In this document: piece by piece, positions 33,919-41,695 of the stretch
How positions within the stretch are numbered: position 1 is the stretch's first letter
Layout: the number at the start of each line of letters is the position of its first letter
From: Nocardia crassostreae
Lineage (GTDB): Bacteria > Actinomycetota > Actinomycetes > Mycobacteriales > Mycobacteriaceae
Reading direction: 5' to 3'
DNA length: 64,000 nt
Assembly: GCF_001613405.1 (NCBI RefSeq)
Contig: NZ_BDCH01000017.1
Location: 425,644-489,643 of the forward strand
Position numbers and translations under genes: made by a program
Notes under the pieces: model-generated
The model's input: only the letters and a program-made list of their open reading frames with translations
Databases searched by the model: none
What the model was told of the DNA's origin: nothing

Positions 33919-34764
33919 CTACTTCAGGTGGTCGACGAGCGTGCCGTCGGCGCCGAAAAGCTCACGCTGCCAGCGCTCGAGCAGCGCGGTGGTGTCGATA
34001 TCGTCGGGATGGAAGCCGGGCCGCATGTACTTGGCCAGCTCCCCCATGAGCCCGCGGAAGATCGGGCCGGTGAACAGCTGATACGCCTCGCGGGCGAGCC
34101 GCACCGGCCGCCGCCGCGCCACGGGATCGCGGGCCAGCGAAACCGCCAGGGAGCCATAGGTGAACGGAATGGTGATCGCGTACATGGCCGCCATCACCCC
34201 GATCCGGGTGCCCTCGGTGCCGCCGACGGCGCGGAACACGTCGAAGGCCACCGACTTGTGCTCGAGTTCCTCGAGCGCATGCCAATTCAGCAGGTGCCAG
34301 AACTCGGGTGAGGCCGGAATGCCCTGGATCTCGTCACTGGAGAGCACGCGCTGCGCAAGTACGGCGGTGTAGTGCTCGGCCGCCGCCGTGGCCGCCAGAT
34401 GCGCCAGCGGGGACAGCCGCTCCTCGATCCAGCGGGCCCGCTCCTTGGCCTTCTCGGTATCGATCCATTCGATGGGATAACCCATTTCGACCAGTTTGTG
34501 GTTGAGGCGGCGGTGCTCCAGCCCGTGCATGGCCTCCTGGCCCACGAAGCCGCTGACCCGTTGTTTCAGGTCCGGATCGGTGACCTGGTCGGCCACCCGT
34601 CGGACCGAGCGGATGAAGGATTCCTCGCCGGGCGGGAAGCCGCCCGACAGTCCGGCGACGAAATGACTGAAGACCATATCGCCGTCGACGAAGTACTTGT
34701 CGTTCGAATCGTGTTGGTCGAAGCGGAATCTGATCCGCCGCGCCTTGGGATATGTGCTCACCAT
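33919..34764 (-). CDS. PF10118-type metal-binding protein, possible diiron oxygenase (first paralogue)
   Basis: The 281-residue protein is clearly homologous to the next gene along its length. The putative ligands are Glu48 in PPGEESFIRS, Glu77-x2-His80 in GQEAMHG, Glu130 in AAEHYTAV and Glu166-x2-His169 in LEELEHKSVAFDV. Glu48 and Glu77 are 29 residues apart in both paralogues, which supports a shared fold. The start is the ATG at 34764, which has AAGGA 8 bases upstream; an ATG at 34773 sits directly on that site. It is the first gene of the operon and faces the TetR gene across a gap with two palindromes. Confidence 0.75.
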   Translation of the reverse strand: MVSTYPKARRIRFRFDQHDSNDKYFVDGDMVFSHFVAGLSGGFPPGEESFIRSVRRVADQVTDPDLKQRVSGFVGQEAMHGLEHRRLNHKLVEMGYPIEWIDTEKAKERARWIEERLSPLAHLAATAAAEHYTAVLAQRVLSSDEIQGIPASPEFWHLLNWHALEELEHKSVAFDVFRAVGGTEGTRIGVMAAMYAITIPFTYGSLAVSLARDPVARRRPVRLAREAYQLFTGPIFRGLMGELAKYMRPGFHPDDIDTTALLERWQRELFGADGTLVDHLK

Positions 34765-34775
34765 CTGAACCATCC

Positions 34776-34802
34776 TTGGTGCAACACCAAGTACCTAGTA
34801 CT
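34776..34802. promoter_or_regulatory. Two abutting palindromes upstream of the PF10118 operon
   Basis: TTGGTGCAACACCAA (34776-34790) has perfect 6-bp arms around 3 bases. AGTACCTAGTACT (34790-34802) has perfect 5-bp arms around 3 bases and shares one base with it. Both lie just upstream of the first operon gene and about 90 bp from the divergent TetR gene, which is the likely binder. Confidence 0.55.
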
Positions 34803-34888
34803 GAGTGTTCGATGTGAGCCCAGTGTAGGATTGCCCCAGACAGGCTGCAAGGGGGTGCGCCGTAACGGATCGAATTACAATCTGCCGC

Positions 34889-35605
34889 ATGGCCTCCCAC
34901 CCGCCTCGCGACCGCCCGGCCGCCCTGAAGGGTGATGCCCGCTCCGACCGCTGGCATGCGCACCGCACCTCGGTGCGCGCCGAGTTGATCGAGGCCACCA
35001 TTCGTGCCATCGATGCGCACGGACCGGATCTGTCCATCGACGATGTGGTGAAAACCGCTGGTATACCGCGTCCCAAGCTGTATCGGTTCTTCGGAGACAA
35101 GGTCGAATTACTGGCCGCGGTCAGCGGGCGGGTACAGGAACTGATCGTCGAACGCGTGACCCCGCTGTTCGATCCGGCGGCCTCCGCCCGCGAAGCGATC
35201 CGCACCGCGCTGGCGGCTTATATCGATCTGGTTTCCGAGCGGCCCAATCTATTCCGCTTCATCGTGAGCTCACATGTCGTCGCAGCTTATGGCGCGGCCC
35301 GTTTCATCGAGGACGGGCGGCCACTGTCCGATACAGTCGCCGCGTTTCTCTCCGGAATCCTGCGGGTTCGCGGAGCGGACGGCGAGCACCTGCAGTACAG
35401 CGTGGACGCACTGCTCGGGGCGATCGGCCTCGGCGTCCTGCGCTGGCTCAACGAACCGGCGATCAGCGGGAAAGAACTAGCGGACCAGTTGGCCGCGTTC
35501 GCCTGGGGCGCGCTCTACGCCACGGCCGAATCGCGGGGTCTCACACTCGATCCGGACGAACCCCTGACAGGCTTCGCCGAACTCGCCACGCCCGAACAGA
35601 GTTAA
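34889..35605 (+). CDS. TetR family regulator, probable controller of the PF10118 operon
   Basis: The 238-residue protein has an N-terminal TetR helix-turn-helix (LSIDDVVKTAGIPRPKLYRFFGDKVELL) and an all-helical C-terminal ligand domain. It diverges from the six-gene operon with a 124-bp gap holding two palindromes, the usual arrangement for a local repressor. Its TAA overlaps the stop of the convergent second TetR gene. The ligand is unknown; the operon suggests a hydrophobic substrate or ketone. Confidence 0.85.
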   Translation: MASHPPRDRPAALKGDARSDRWHAHRTSVRAELIEATIRAIDAHGPDLSIDDVVKTAGIPRPKLYRFFGDKVELLAAVSGRVQELIVERVTPLFDPAASAREAIRTALAAYIDLVSERPNLFRFIVSSHVVAAYGAARFIEDGRPLSDTVAAFLSGILRVRGADGEHLQYSVDALLGAIGLGVLRWLNEPAISGKELADQLAAFAWGALYATAESRGLTLDPDEPLTGFAELATPEQS

Positions 35606-36150
35606 CCGACGAACCTCTCCACCATCCGTCGCTCACTCGCCGCATCCGGCAGCGGCCAGGCCAACAGGGACAGAACTATTCGGACGATCCATTGGGCGGC
35701 TTCATCATCGGGTGCGATACCGGTCAGCGCGGTCGCGATGCGAGCCGGTTCCCGAGAGGAGGCGAAAACCCCGTCCGCCGCACCCGACCGTGCCACGGCG
35801 AACCACTGCGCCAACACCGGGTCGGACCGCACAGCCACAACCGAGCCGAGAATGGCTTCGACAATGCGTCGGCGACCGGTGTACTGCTGAAGTTGCGCGG
35901 CAACCCGGTCGGTGACCACAACAGCGGAATGCGCCAGCACGGCATCGATCAGCGCGGGTTTACCAGGAAAATGCCGATAGAGAGTCGCGCGCGAGCACCC
36001 GGCATCCGTCGCCACCTGCTCCATACCGACCTGATCGAAACCGCGATCCCGAAACAACCGCGCCGCGCTGGTCACGATCCGCTCGCAGGCAACGGACCGC
36101 CGAGCGCCGCCTACCAACCAATCCTGCTGATGGGTATCCATGACATCCAC
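35602..36150 (-). CDS. TetR family regulator
   Basis: The 182-residue protein has a standard DNA-binding domain (VGMEQVATDAGCSRATLYRHFPGKPALI). The C-terminal domain is short for the family. It is convergent with the first TetR gene, with overlapping stop codons, and divergent from the broken P450 gene at 36530, which may have been its target. The 379-bp gap upstream is filled by repeats rather than by an obvious operator. Confidence 0.8.
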   Translation of the reverse strand: MDVMDTHQQDWLVGGARRSVACERIVTSAARLFRDRGFDQVGMEQVATDAGCSRATLYRHFPGKPALIDAVLAHSAVVVTDRVAAQLQQYTGRRRIVEAILGSVVAVRSDPVLAQWFAVARSGAADGVFASSREPARIATALTGIAPDDEAAQWIVRIVLSLLAWPLPDAASERRMVERFVG

Positions 36151-36222
36151 TCCTGAGCGGTTCTGCTTCTGCGCATCTCACCGTAAGACATGTTTGGAGG
36201 GTTGTCTCATTTTTGCTCGCAA

Positions 36223-36302
36223 CGAGAAGCGCCGGAGAGGAGATGCGCTCGGGAGAAGATGCGCCAGAAGGGAGATGCACGAGCGAGGAGGTGATGGGGT
36301 GA
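36223..36302. repeat. Degenerate 16-bp tandem repeat
   Basis: Four to five units with a 16-bp period follow each other: GGAGATGCGCTCGGGA at 36239, GAAGATGCGCCAGAAG at 36255, GGAGATGCACGAGCGA at 36271, and weaker units at 36223 and 36287. The strand is purine-rich. Open frames across it are artefacts of the repeat. Confidence 0.55.
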
Positions 36303-36345
36303 TGTGTGAGGGAGGAGGTATTGGGAGGCTGTGTTTAATTGCCCA

Positions 36346-36414
36346 GGGGCTCCGCCCCCGGACCCCCGGGTGGGGGCTAGCCCCCACGGCCCCCATTGGG
36401 GGCTGCGCCCCCAA
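36346..36414. repeat. Cluster of GC-rich palindromes
   Basis: Several hairpins follow each other: GGGGC-TCC-GCCCC at 36346-36358, the perfect 16-bp palindrome TGGGGGCTAGCCCCCA at 36371-36386, and TTGGGGGC-TGC-GCCCCCAA at 36396-36414, with alternative pairing between them. The cluster lies between divergent genes, so it is not an ordinary terminator. A related hairpin occurs at 26903-26921. It resembles a repetitive extragenic element; genome copy number cannot be judged here. Confidence 0.55.
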
Positions 36415-36529
36415 ACCCCCTGCGAGGGTTTTGGTGCACTTGGGGAGATTCTCATAGTGAGACATTGATTGACTGCGGTCCCGGCTTGCGGCGAGCGTGT
36501 GGGCACTTGCCTCTTGCTCAGGAGTTCAC

Positions 36530-37671
36530 ATGACAGTCATATCGCTGGACGCCGTCGATCTGTTCGACCCGAGACATCTCGCCGACCCTTATCCGCTGTA
36601 CCGCGCACTGCGTGAGCGCTCCCCTGTGTACCGCGTCCCGGGGACCAGCTTCTTCCTTGTGTCGAGTTGGGCGCTGGTTGCCGAGGCGGCCAGTCGCACC
36701 TCGGACTTCTCGTCCAACCTGACCGCATCGCTGGTCGAGCAGCCCGGGGGGTGCGCCAACGGTTTTCGACTGGGATGGTCGGCGTGAGGGTCTGCATGTG
36801 CTGGCAACCGGGGATGGCCCAGGTCACGCCGTGCATCGCAAGCTCGTGGCCCCGGTTCTGGCCAAACGGATCCGTTCGCTCGGTGATCGGGTGGATGGCC
36901 TGGTCGAGCGGTTGTGGCGGGACGGGCTGCGCGACGGGCGCATCGATTGGGCCACCGCCATGGCGGACCGGCTGCCGCTGGCGCTGGTCGCCGAAACCCT
37001 ACGAGCGGCACCCGGCGTTGATGACCTCCACCATCGAACTTGTCGCCTATCTCCGTACGGAGTTCCTTGCAGCCCAGCCCGATCGAGATGAAAGCCTGAT
37101 GGGAGTGCTCGGCGGCGCTGTCGCCGCGGGAACAATCGATGATGCGACAGCCGTGTCCATACTGGTCCAATTGGTCGGCGCGGGCGGCGAATCCACGGCG
37201 GGGCTGATTGCCAACGCTGCTCGGCTACTCGCCATCGATCCCGGACTACAGCGGCAACTTCGGCGCGATCCCCAGCGGGTCGGCGATTTCCTGAACGAGG
37301 CGCTGCGGTTGGAGTCCCCGTTCCGCGGCCACCACCGGCATATCACCGCGGACACCAGGCTCGGCGGCGTCGAACTCCCGGCGGGCGGGCACCTACTGCT
37401 GCTCTGGGGCGCGGCCAACCGCGATCCGTCCGTCTTTTCCGATCCCGACGTCGTCGATCTCGAGCGCCGTAGCGGCGCGACCGCACTGGCTTTCGGCAAA
37501 GGGGTGCACTTCTGTGTCGGCTCGGCTCTGGCCAGGCTGGAGGCGACGGCCGCGATCACCGTGCTGCTGAACCGCACGAACTCCTTCACCCTCGACGAAG
37601 CCGCTCCGCCGCAATGGTTTCCGAGCCTGTTCGTGCGTCGGCATCAGTCCTTGCCGCTGGCGCTCGGCTGA
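36530..37671 (+). pseudogene. Cytochrome P450, frame broken twice
   Basis: The start at 36530 has AGGAG upstream and reads MTVISLDAVDLFDPRHLADP. After QPGG the frame shifts at a run of six G (36746-36751); with five G it would continue GAPTVFDWDGRREGLHVLATGDGPGHAVHRKL. A second shift near 36990-37015 leads to PALMTSTIELVAY and the C-terminal half, which has the I-helix GAGGEST, the ExxR in NEALRLE and the heme loop FGKGVHFCVGSALARLE. All P450 landmarks are thus present in three frames. No functional protein is expected. It follows a TetR gene and a repeat-rich gap. Confidence 0.85.
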
Positions 37672-38328
37672 CTACACGCGGCCACCAGCGGCCATTTCGC
37701 GGCGCACGGTGGTGGTGATCTCCGAGGCGGTCATGATCATGGCGACCAGGAAGTCGATCAGTTGTTCGCGCTCGATATCCAGGTCGCCGCGCAGCCATTC
37801 GGTGATCAGCTCCAGGCCGCCGTGGGCGATGGTGCGGGCCGCCAGGGCGGCGTGGATGCCGGTGACGGCTTCGTCGCCGAGGAGTTCGCGGCCTTGGGCG
37901 AGCATGGTGTGGGCGGCCAGGTCGACCAGTTCGGTGCGGCGGCGGCGCAGTTCGTCGCCGGACTGGAATTCGACGACCAGGCGGCGGCGCATCGGATCGT
38001 CGGCCAGGGCCGCGACACCGTGCTCGACGACGGCGCGCAGGCGGACCCGGGTATCGGCGGGGGCCTTGGCTATGACGTCGAACAGTCCGGCCATGAGTTC
38101 GGCCAGTTGGGCATCGACCAGTTCGAACAGCAGCTGGTCGGTATCGGTGTAGTTCTCGTAGAAGTAGCGATCGTTCAGGCCCGCCCGGGTGCACAGCGCG
38201 CGGACCTTGAGCCCGGTCAGCCCCTGCTCGGCAATCAGCTCCCGGGCGGCCGCGCGCAGCTTCTCCCGGCGCTGTGCGCGCCGCTCCCCCACGCTCAGCC
38301 CGGCGTATCGACCCCGGTCCGATGTCAT
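37672..38328 (-). CDS. TetR family regulator of the MpaB-like gene
   Basis: From the ATG at 38328, with AGGGGGTGG upstream, the protein has 218 residues. The N-terminal domain is EKLRAAARELIAEQGLTGLK, then VRALCTRAGLNDRYFYENYTDTDQLL, a TetR helix-turn-helix with the less common NDRYFYENY recognition helix. It diverges from the MpaB-family gene with two strong palindromes between them. The start of translation could also be placed at 38379, but that would run through the first operator. Confidence 0.85.
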   Translation of the reverse strand: MTSDRGRYAGLSVGERRAQRREKLRAAARELIAEQGLTGLKVRALCTRAGLNDRYFYENYTDTDQLLFELVDAQLAELMAGLFDVIAKAPADTRVRLRAVVEHGVAALADDPMRRRLVVEFQSGDELRRRRTELVDLAAHTMLAQGRELLGDEAVTGIHAALAARTIAHGGLELITEWLRGDLDIEREQLIDFLVAMIMTASEITTTVRREMAAGGRV

Positions 38329-38358
38329 GTCACCACCCCCTGTTGCCATACCCCGAAC

Positions 38359-38406
38359 TTTGGTGAAGACTATCACCAAATCTTCTGGTGAAGTCCTTCA
38401 CCAGAA
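38359..38406. promoter_or_regulatory. Two perfect palindromic operators between TetR and MpaB-like genes
   Basis: TTTGGTGA-AGACTA-TCACCAAA spans 38359-38380 and TTCTGGTGA-AGTCCT-TCACCAGAA spans 38383-38406. Both have perfect arms (8 and 9 bp) and a 6-base spacer, share the TGGTGA/TCACCA core, and have centres 25 bp apart. They cover the divergent promoters and are almost certainly bound by the TetR protein encoded at 37672-38328. Confidence 0.75.
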
Positions 38407-38429
38407 TGAGCGCACACAGGAGGCACGCA

Positions 38430-39683
38430 ATGGCGCGTACCGAGCAGCTGCCCGAACCGGTCGTCTTCCAGGAGCCGATGTTCAAGCTGGCCATGAAGGT
38501 CCTGGCTCCCGGCGATATCCGCCCGACCCCGGAACAGCGCGACGCCTACCGCAGGTTCACCGCGCTGGGCGATCCGCTCGCCGACGCCGTCGTGGACATG
38601 TTCCGCCGCCTGCCCACCGGCCAGGGCCGCACGCTGTTCGAGATCGCCCTGGAACAGGGCATCGACGCGGTCCCGGACGCGCCCGCCGAACTGCGAGCCT
38701 TCTTCGCGCACATCGATGCCCAGCCGTTCTGGCTGGACCAGGGCAAGCTCGACCTCGCCGCGCGGGTCTGCGGCCGGGTCAGCCCGTGGGCGACCAATCT
38801 GGCGCTGTCCATGTTCTCGCTCAATGGCGGTTATCTGGCCTCCCGCGCGGACAAGGTGCTGGTCGGCACCGGCGGGCTGTCCGCCGAGAACATGGCCCCG
38901 CGCCGCGTGATCGAGACCGCCACCTGGTGGATGGATGTGACCGCGTCCGGCGGGATGGGGCGCTTCGAACCCGGCTTCAAGAACACCGTGCGGGTGCGGC
39001 TCATGCACGCCCAGGTGCGCGCGGGGATGAACCGCCGCGCGGACTGGGACTACGCGGACTGGGATCATCCCGTCAACCAATCCCTCACCGCGGGCACGCT
39101 CATGCTGTTCTCGCTGGGCAGCATTGCGGGCTGCCAAGCGGTCGGGCTCCAGTTCTCCCGCCGCGAGAAGGCGGCCGTCTACCACCTGTGGCGCTATGTC
39201 GGTCACCTGATCGGCCTCGACCCGGAGATCCTCCCGGCCGACGAGACCGACACCTGGCGACTGCTGTGGTTGCAGGCCGACTACGAATTCCAGCCCGACG
39301 CGGATTCCCGCACCCTGTCCGAGGCCCTGGTCGGCGCGCTCCCGACCCTCTACGGCCTGGACCACGGCGGCCTGCCCGCGCGCCTGGCCGGTCGCGCCTT
39401 CACCCTCTACTCGGTGTCGTACAGCCGAATCCTGCTGGGCCACACCAATGCCGACTTCCTCGGCATGCCCTACAGCCGGGTCTCCACCGCCGCAGTACTG
39501 GCCACCGCCGCGCTGAACGGCGCCCTCGAAGTGCCCCGCCGCCTGATTCCCGGCGCGACCCGGCTGGCCGAACGCCTCGGCCGCCGCACCACCGAGCGCA
39601 TGATGGCCCGGCCCGTCCTGGCCAACCGGCCCGACCGCAGCTACGGCCGCCACGACCGCCTCGCCGAAACCCGGGCCGCCTGA
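38430..39683 (+). CDS. MpaB/DUF2236 family oxygenase
   Basis: The ATG at 38430 has an AGGAGG site and gives 417 residues. The pattern RVRLMHAQVRAGM, then DHPVNQSLTAGTLMLFS and YHLWRYVGHLIGLDPEIL is that of the DUF2236/MpaB family, which includes heme-dependent latex-cleaving oxygenases and fungal MpaB. The His and Arg of the first motif are the usual heme-pocket residues. The substrate is unknown, perhaps an isoprenoid or lipid. The gene is controlled by the divergent TetR through the two operators. Confidence 0.8.
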   Translation: MARTEQLPEPVVFQEPMFKLAMKVLAPGDIRPTPEQRDAYRRFTALGDPLADAVVDMFRRLPTGQGRTLFEIALEQGIDAVPDAPAELRAFFAHIDAQPFWLDQGKLDLAARVCGRVSPWATNLALSMFSLNGGYLASRADKVLVGTGGLSAENMAPRRVIETATWWMDVTASGGMGRFEPGFKNTVRVRLMHAQVRAGMNRRADWDYADWDHPVNQSLTAGTLMLFSLGSIAGCQAVGLQFSRREKAAVYHLWRYVGHLIGLDPEILPADETDTWRLLWLQADYEFQPDADSRTLSEALVGALPTLYGLDHGGLPARLAGRAFTLYSVSYSRILLGHTNADFLGMPYSRVSTAAVLATAALNGALEVPRRLIPGATRLAERLGRRTTERMMARPVLANRPDRSYGRHDRLAETRAA

Positions 39684-39697
39684 CAATCCGGGACGTA

Positions 39698-40834
39698 TCA
39701 GGCCAGGCGGCGCAGGTCCGCCGTCCGCGCCTGGTCCAGGCATTCGCTCAGGAAGCGCAGGGCGGGTCCGGCGAAGGAGAAGGCGCCGGTGACGTGCTCA
39801 CGCCGGTGCATGGTGTGCATAGTGACGTCCGCGCCGAGGGCCTTCCAGCTCTCGGCCAGGGCCACCGCCTGCGGGAACGGGATGATCTGCTCGGCGGTGC
39901 CACCGGCGGCCAGAACCGGTGCGGCCGGGGCGATTCCGCCCAGTTTGTTCTCCTGCAGGCGGGCCTTGACGGCGGGGACCTCGAACGGCGGTGTGTGACA
40001 GTAGGTGTCGACACGGGTGGGGATCACCAGGCCGCCCGCAATGCCGACCACCGCCGCCGCGGCGGCGTGGGTGTGACGGAACAGCGCGGCCAGGGCACGG
40101 CCCTGCGGCTTCAGGTATTGCAGGACATCGAGTTCCGGATAGGCGGCATCGAGTCCGAGCACACCGTAGAACAGCAGGAACGCGTAGGGGGTGCCGTCCA
40201 GGAAGGCGATCATGTTCTCCAGATCGGCGGGGGCGGAACCGATCGCGCCACCGGCCAACTGGAGGTCGGGGGCGTAGGTGGGCTGCAATTGCAGCGCCCA
40301 GCCCGCGGCATTGCCGCCTTCGGAGTAGCCGTAGATGCCGAGCGGACCGTCGGGGTCCAGACCGGCGGCGGGGAGACGGCGGGCGGCGCGCATGCTGTCG
40401 AGCACGGACGGGCCGAGGGAGCGGCCCATGACATACGGGTGCGTGCCCGGATTGCCCAGTCCCGGATAGTCGGTGATGGCGAGCGCCCAGCCGCGGCGCA
40501 AGGCGGCCCGGATGAACAGCGATTCGTACTCCACGCCGAAGCGCAACTGCCACGAGGAGGCGGCGATCGTATCGGCGAAGCCCTGGGTGCCGACGGCGTA
40601 GCCGATGAGCGGACGCGGGCCCGGACCCCGCCACGGTGCGCGCGGCACCAGTACGGTGCCGGTGACCTCGACCGGGTCACCCAGGCCAGTGGTGGAGGTG
40701 TAGGCGATTCGCCAGGCGCGGGCGGGAAGTCGCAGGCCGGGCAGCATGCGGGCGACCATGGGCGACGCCGACAGCAGTCGGCCCGGAGCTCCCGCCGCCG
40801 CTTCGTCGAAGCGGTAGGTGTATGCAGTCATCAT
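39698..40834 (-). CDS. Secretory-lipase-family alpha/beta hydrolase without an evident signal peptide
   Basis: The 378-residue protein has the nucleophile elbow GIYGYSEGGNAAGWA, preceded by ALAITDYPGLGNPGTHPYV, and a C-terminal Asp/His region (VTMHTMHRREHVTGAF), as in the family of fungal and actinobacterial secretory lipases (PF03583). Family members are usually exported, but this one begins MMTAYTYRFDEAAAGAPGR without a hydrophobic signal, so it may be cytoplasmic or its start may be missed. The ATG at 40834 has AAGGGCAGG upstream. It is convergent with the MpaB gene, 14 bp apart. Confidence 0.75.
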   Translation of the reverse strand: MMTAYTYRFDEAAAGAPGRLLSASPMVARMLPGLRLPARAWRIAYTSTTGLGDPVEVTGTVLVPRAPWRGPGPRPLIGYAVGTQGFADTIAASSWQLRFGVEYESLFIRAALRRGWALAITDYPGLGNPGTHPYVMGRSLGPSVLDSMRAARRLPAAGLDPDGPLGIYGYSEGGNAAGWALQLQPTYAPDLQLAGGAIGSAPADLENMIAFLDGTPYAFLLFYGVLGLDAAYPELDVLQYLKPQGRALAALFRHTHAAAAAVVGIAGGLVIPTRVDTYCHTPPFEVPAVKARLQENKLGGIAPAAPVLAAGGTAEQIIPFPQAVALAESWKALGADVTMHTMHRREHVTGAFSFAGPALRFLSECLDQARTADLRRLA

Positions 40835-40900
40835 TGCCTGCCCTTCTTGCACGAACGCGCCTTATGCAGTTGTCGCGCAATCGAATCCGGACGTTAACGA

Positions 40901-40987
40901 CTGTCCGGGACAGCGCCCATGATCGTTACGATACCCAAGGCGAAAGAAAGTGACACCTCGTGTTGCAGTAACTCTCACTGAGTGAGA
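40901..40987. promoter_or_regulatory. Two palindromes between lipase and FMN-reductase genes
   Basis: CTGTCCGGGACAG (40901-40913) and TCTCACTGAGTGAGA (40973-40987) are perfect odd palindromes in the 197-bp divergent gap. They differ in sequence, so two regulators may act here. No regulator gene is adjacent. Confidence 0.4.
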
Positions 40988-41031
40988 CAACACCGTGAAA
41001 TACGCTCTTGCACCAGCACGTTGCCCACGGG

Positions 41032-41586
41032 GTGAGCACACCCAGGCGAATCCTGTTGATCTCGGGCAGCACCCGCGACACCTCCACGAATACGGCCGCC
41101 CTGCGGACGATTGCCGCCATCGCGCCCCCGGAGATCGAGACGCGGGTCTACGGCGGGCTGGTCGAGCTGCCCGCCTTCATCCCCGGCGATCAGCCCGCAC
41201 CGCCTGCGGTGGCGGCGCTGCGGACCGAGCTCGGCGCGGCGGATGCCGTCCTGATCTGCACGCCCGAGTACGCGGGCATGATTCCGGGCAGCCTGAAGAA
41301 CCTGCTCGAATGGACGGTCGGCGCCGGGGATCTGTACGGCAAGCCCGTCGCCTGGATCAATGTCGCGACCGAGGGGCGCGGCGACGCGGCGGTGGCTACC
41401 CTGCGCACGGTACTGGGCTATGTCGGGGCCGATATCGCCGAATCCGCGTGCGGGCGCATCACGATGCTGCGCGACATGGTCGGCGTGGATGGGACGGTGG
41501 CCGATCCGGGCGTCCGGGAGCGACTCGGGAGCGCCGTGGCCGCATTGGCCGAATACGCGAGCATCGCCGAACCACACGAGGTTTAG
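41032..41586 (+). CDS. NAD(P)H-dependent FMN reductase family protein
   Basis: The 184-residue flavodoxin-like protein has the phosphate loop SGSTRDTSTNTAAL near the N-terminus and CTPEYAGMIPGSLKNLLEWTVG, the FMN-ring loop of the NADPH-dependent FMN reductase family (PF03358). It probably reduces a quinone, azo compound, metal or flavin in the cytoplasm. GTG at 41032 is the best start; a TTG at 41008 is an alternative. No strong ribosome site is visible. Its stop codon abuts an operator-like palindrome ahead of the exporter gene. Confidence 0.75.
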   Translation: MSTPRRILLISGSTRDTSTNTAALRTIAAIAPPEIETRVYGGLVELPAFIPGDQPAPPAVAALRTELGAADAVLICTPEYAGMIPGSLKNLLEWTVGAGDLYGKPVAWINVATEGRGDAAVATLRTVLGYVGADIAESACGRITMLRDMVGVDGTVADPGVRERLGSAVAALAEYASIAEPHEV

Positions 41587-41654
41587 ATACCCCCATAGGG
41601 TATGAAATGAATCACTGCGCGGAGCCATTCCCTCCAGATACCCCCCATAGGTAT
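41587..41654. promoter_or_regulatory. Two CsoR-like palindromes upstream of the DHA2 exporter
   Basis: ATACCCCCATAGGGTAT (41587-41603) and ATACCCCCCATAGGTAT (41638-41654) are 17-bp palindromes of the same type, 51 bp apart. TACCC-n-GGGTA symmetry is typical for operators of the CsoR/RcnR (DUF156) repressor family, as I recall. They control the exporter at 41696. No DUF156 gene is in the window, so the match is tentative. Confidence 0.5.
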
Positions 41655-41695
41655 ACAAGTGAGGCCGAATTTCCCTCTGCCAAGGAGTGATTCAC

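Noticed and set aside
36178..36506. Reverse-strand frames of 95-106 residues with Gly/Pro/Ser-rich protein
   Set aside because: They lie across the tandem repeat and GC palindromes and reflect repeat composition; no ribosome site or conserved pattern is seen.
38189..40897. A 902-residue forward frame over the MpaB-like and lipase genes
   Set aside because: It reads the MpaB-like gene in a wrong frame and the lipase gene in antisense; composition is Arg/Pro-rich and it lacks domains.
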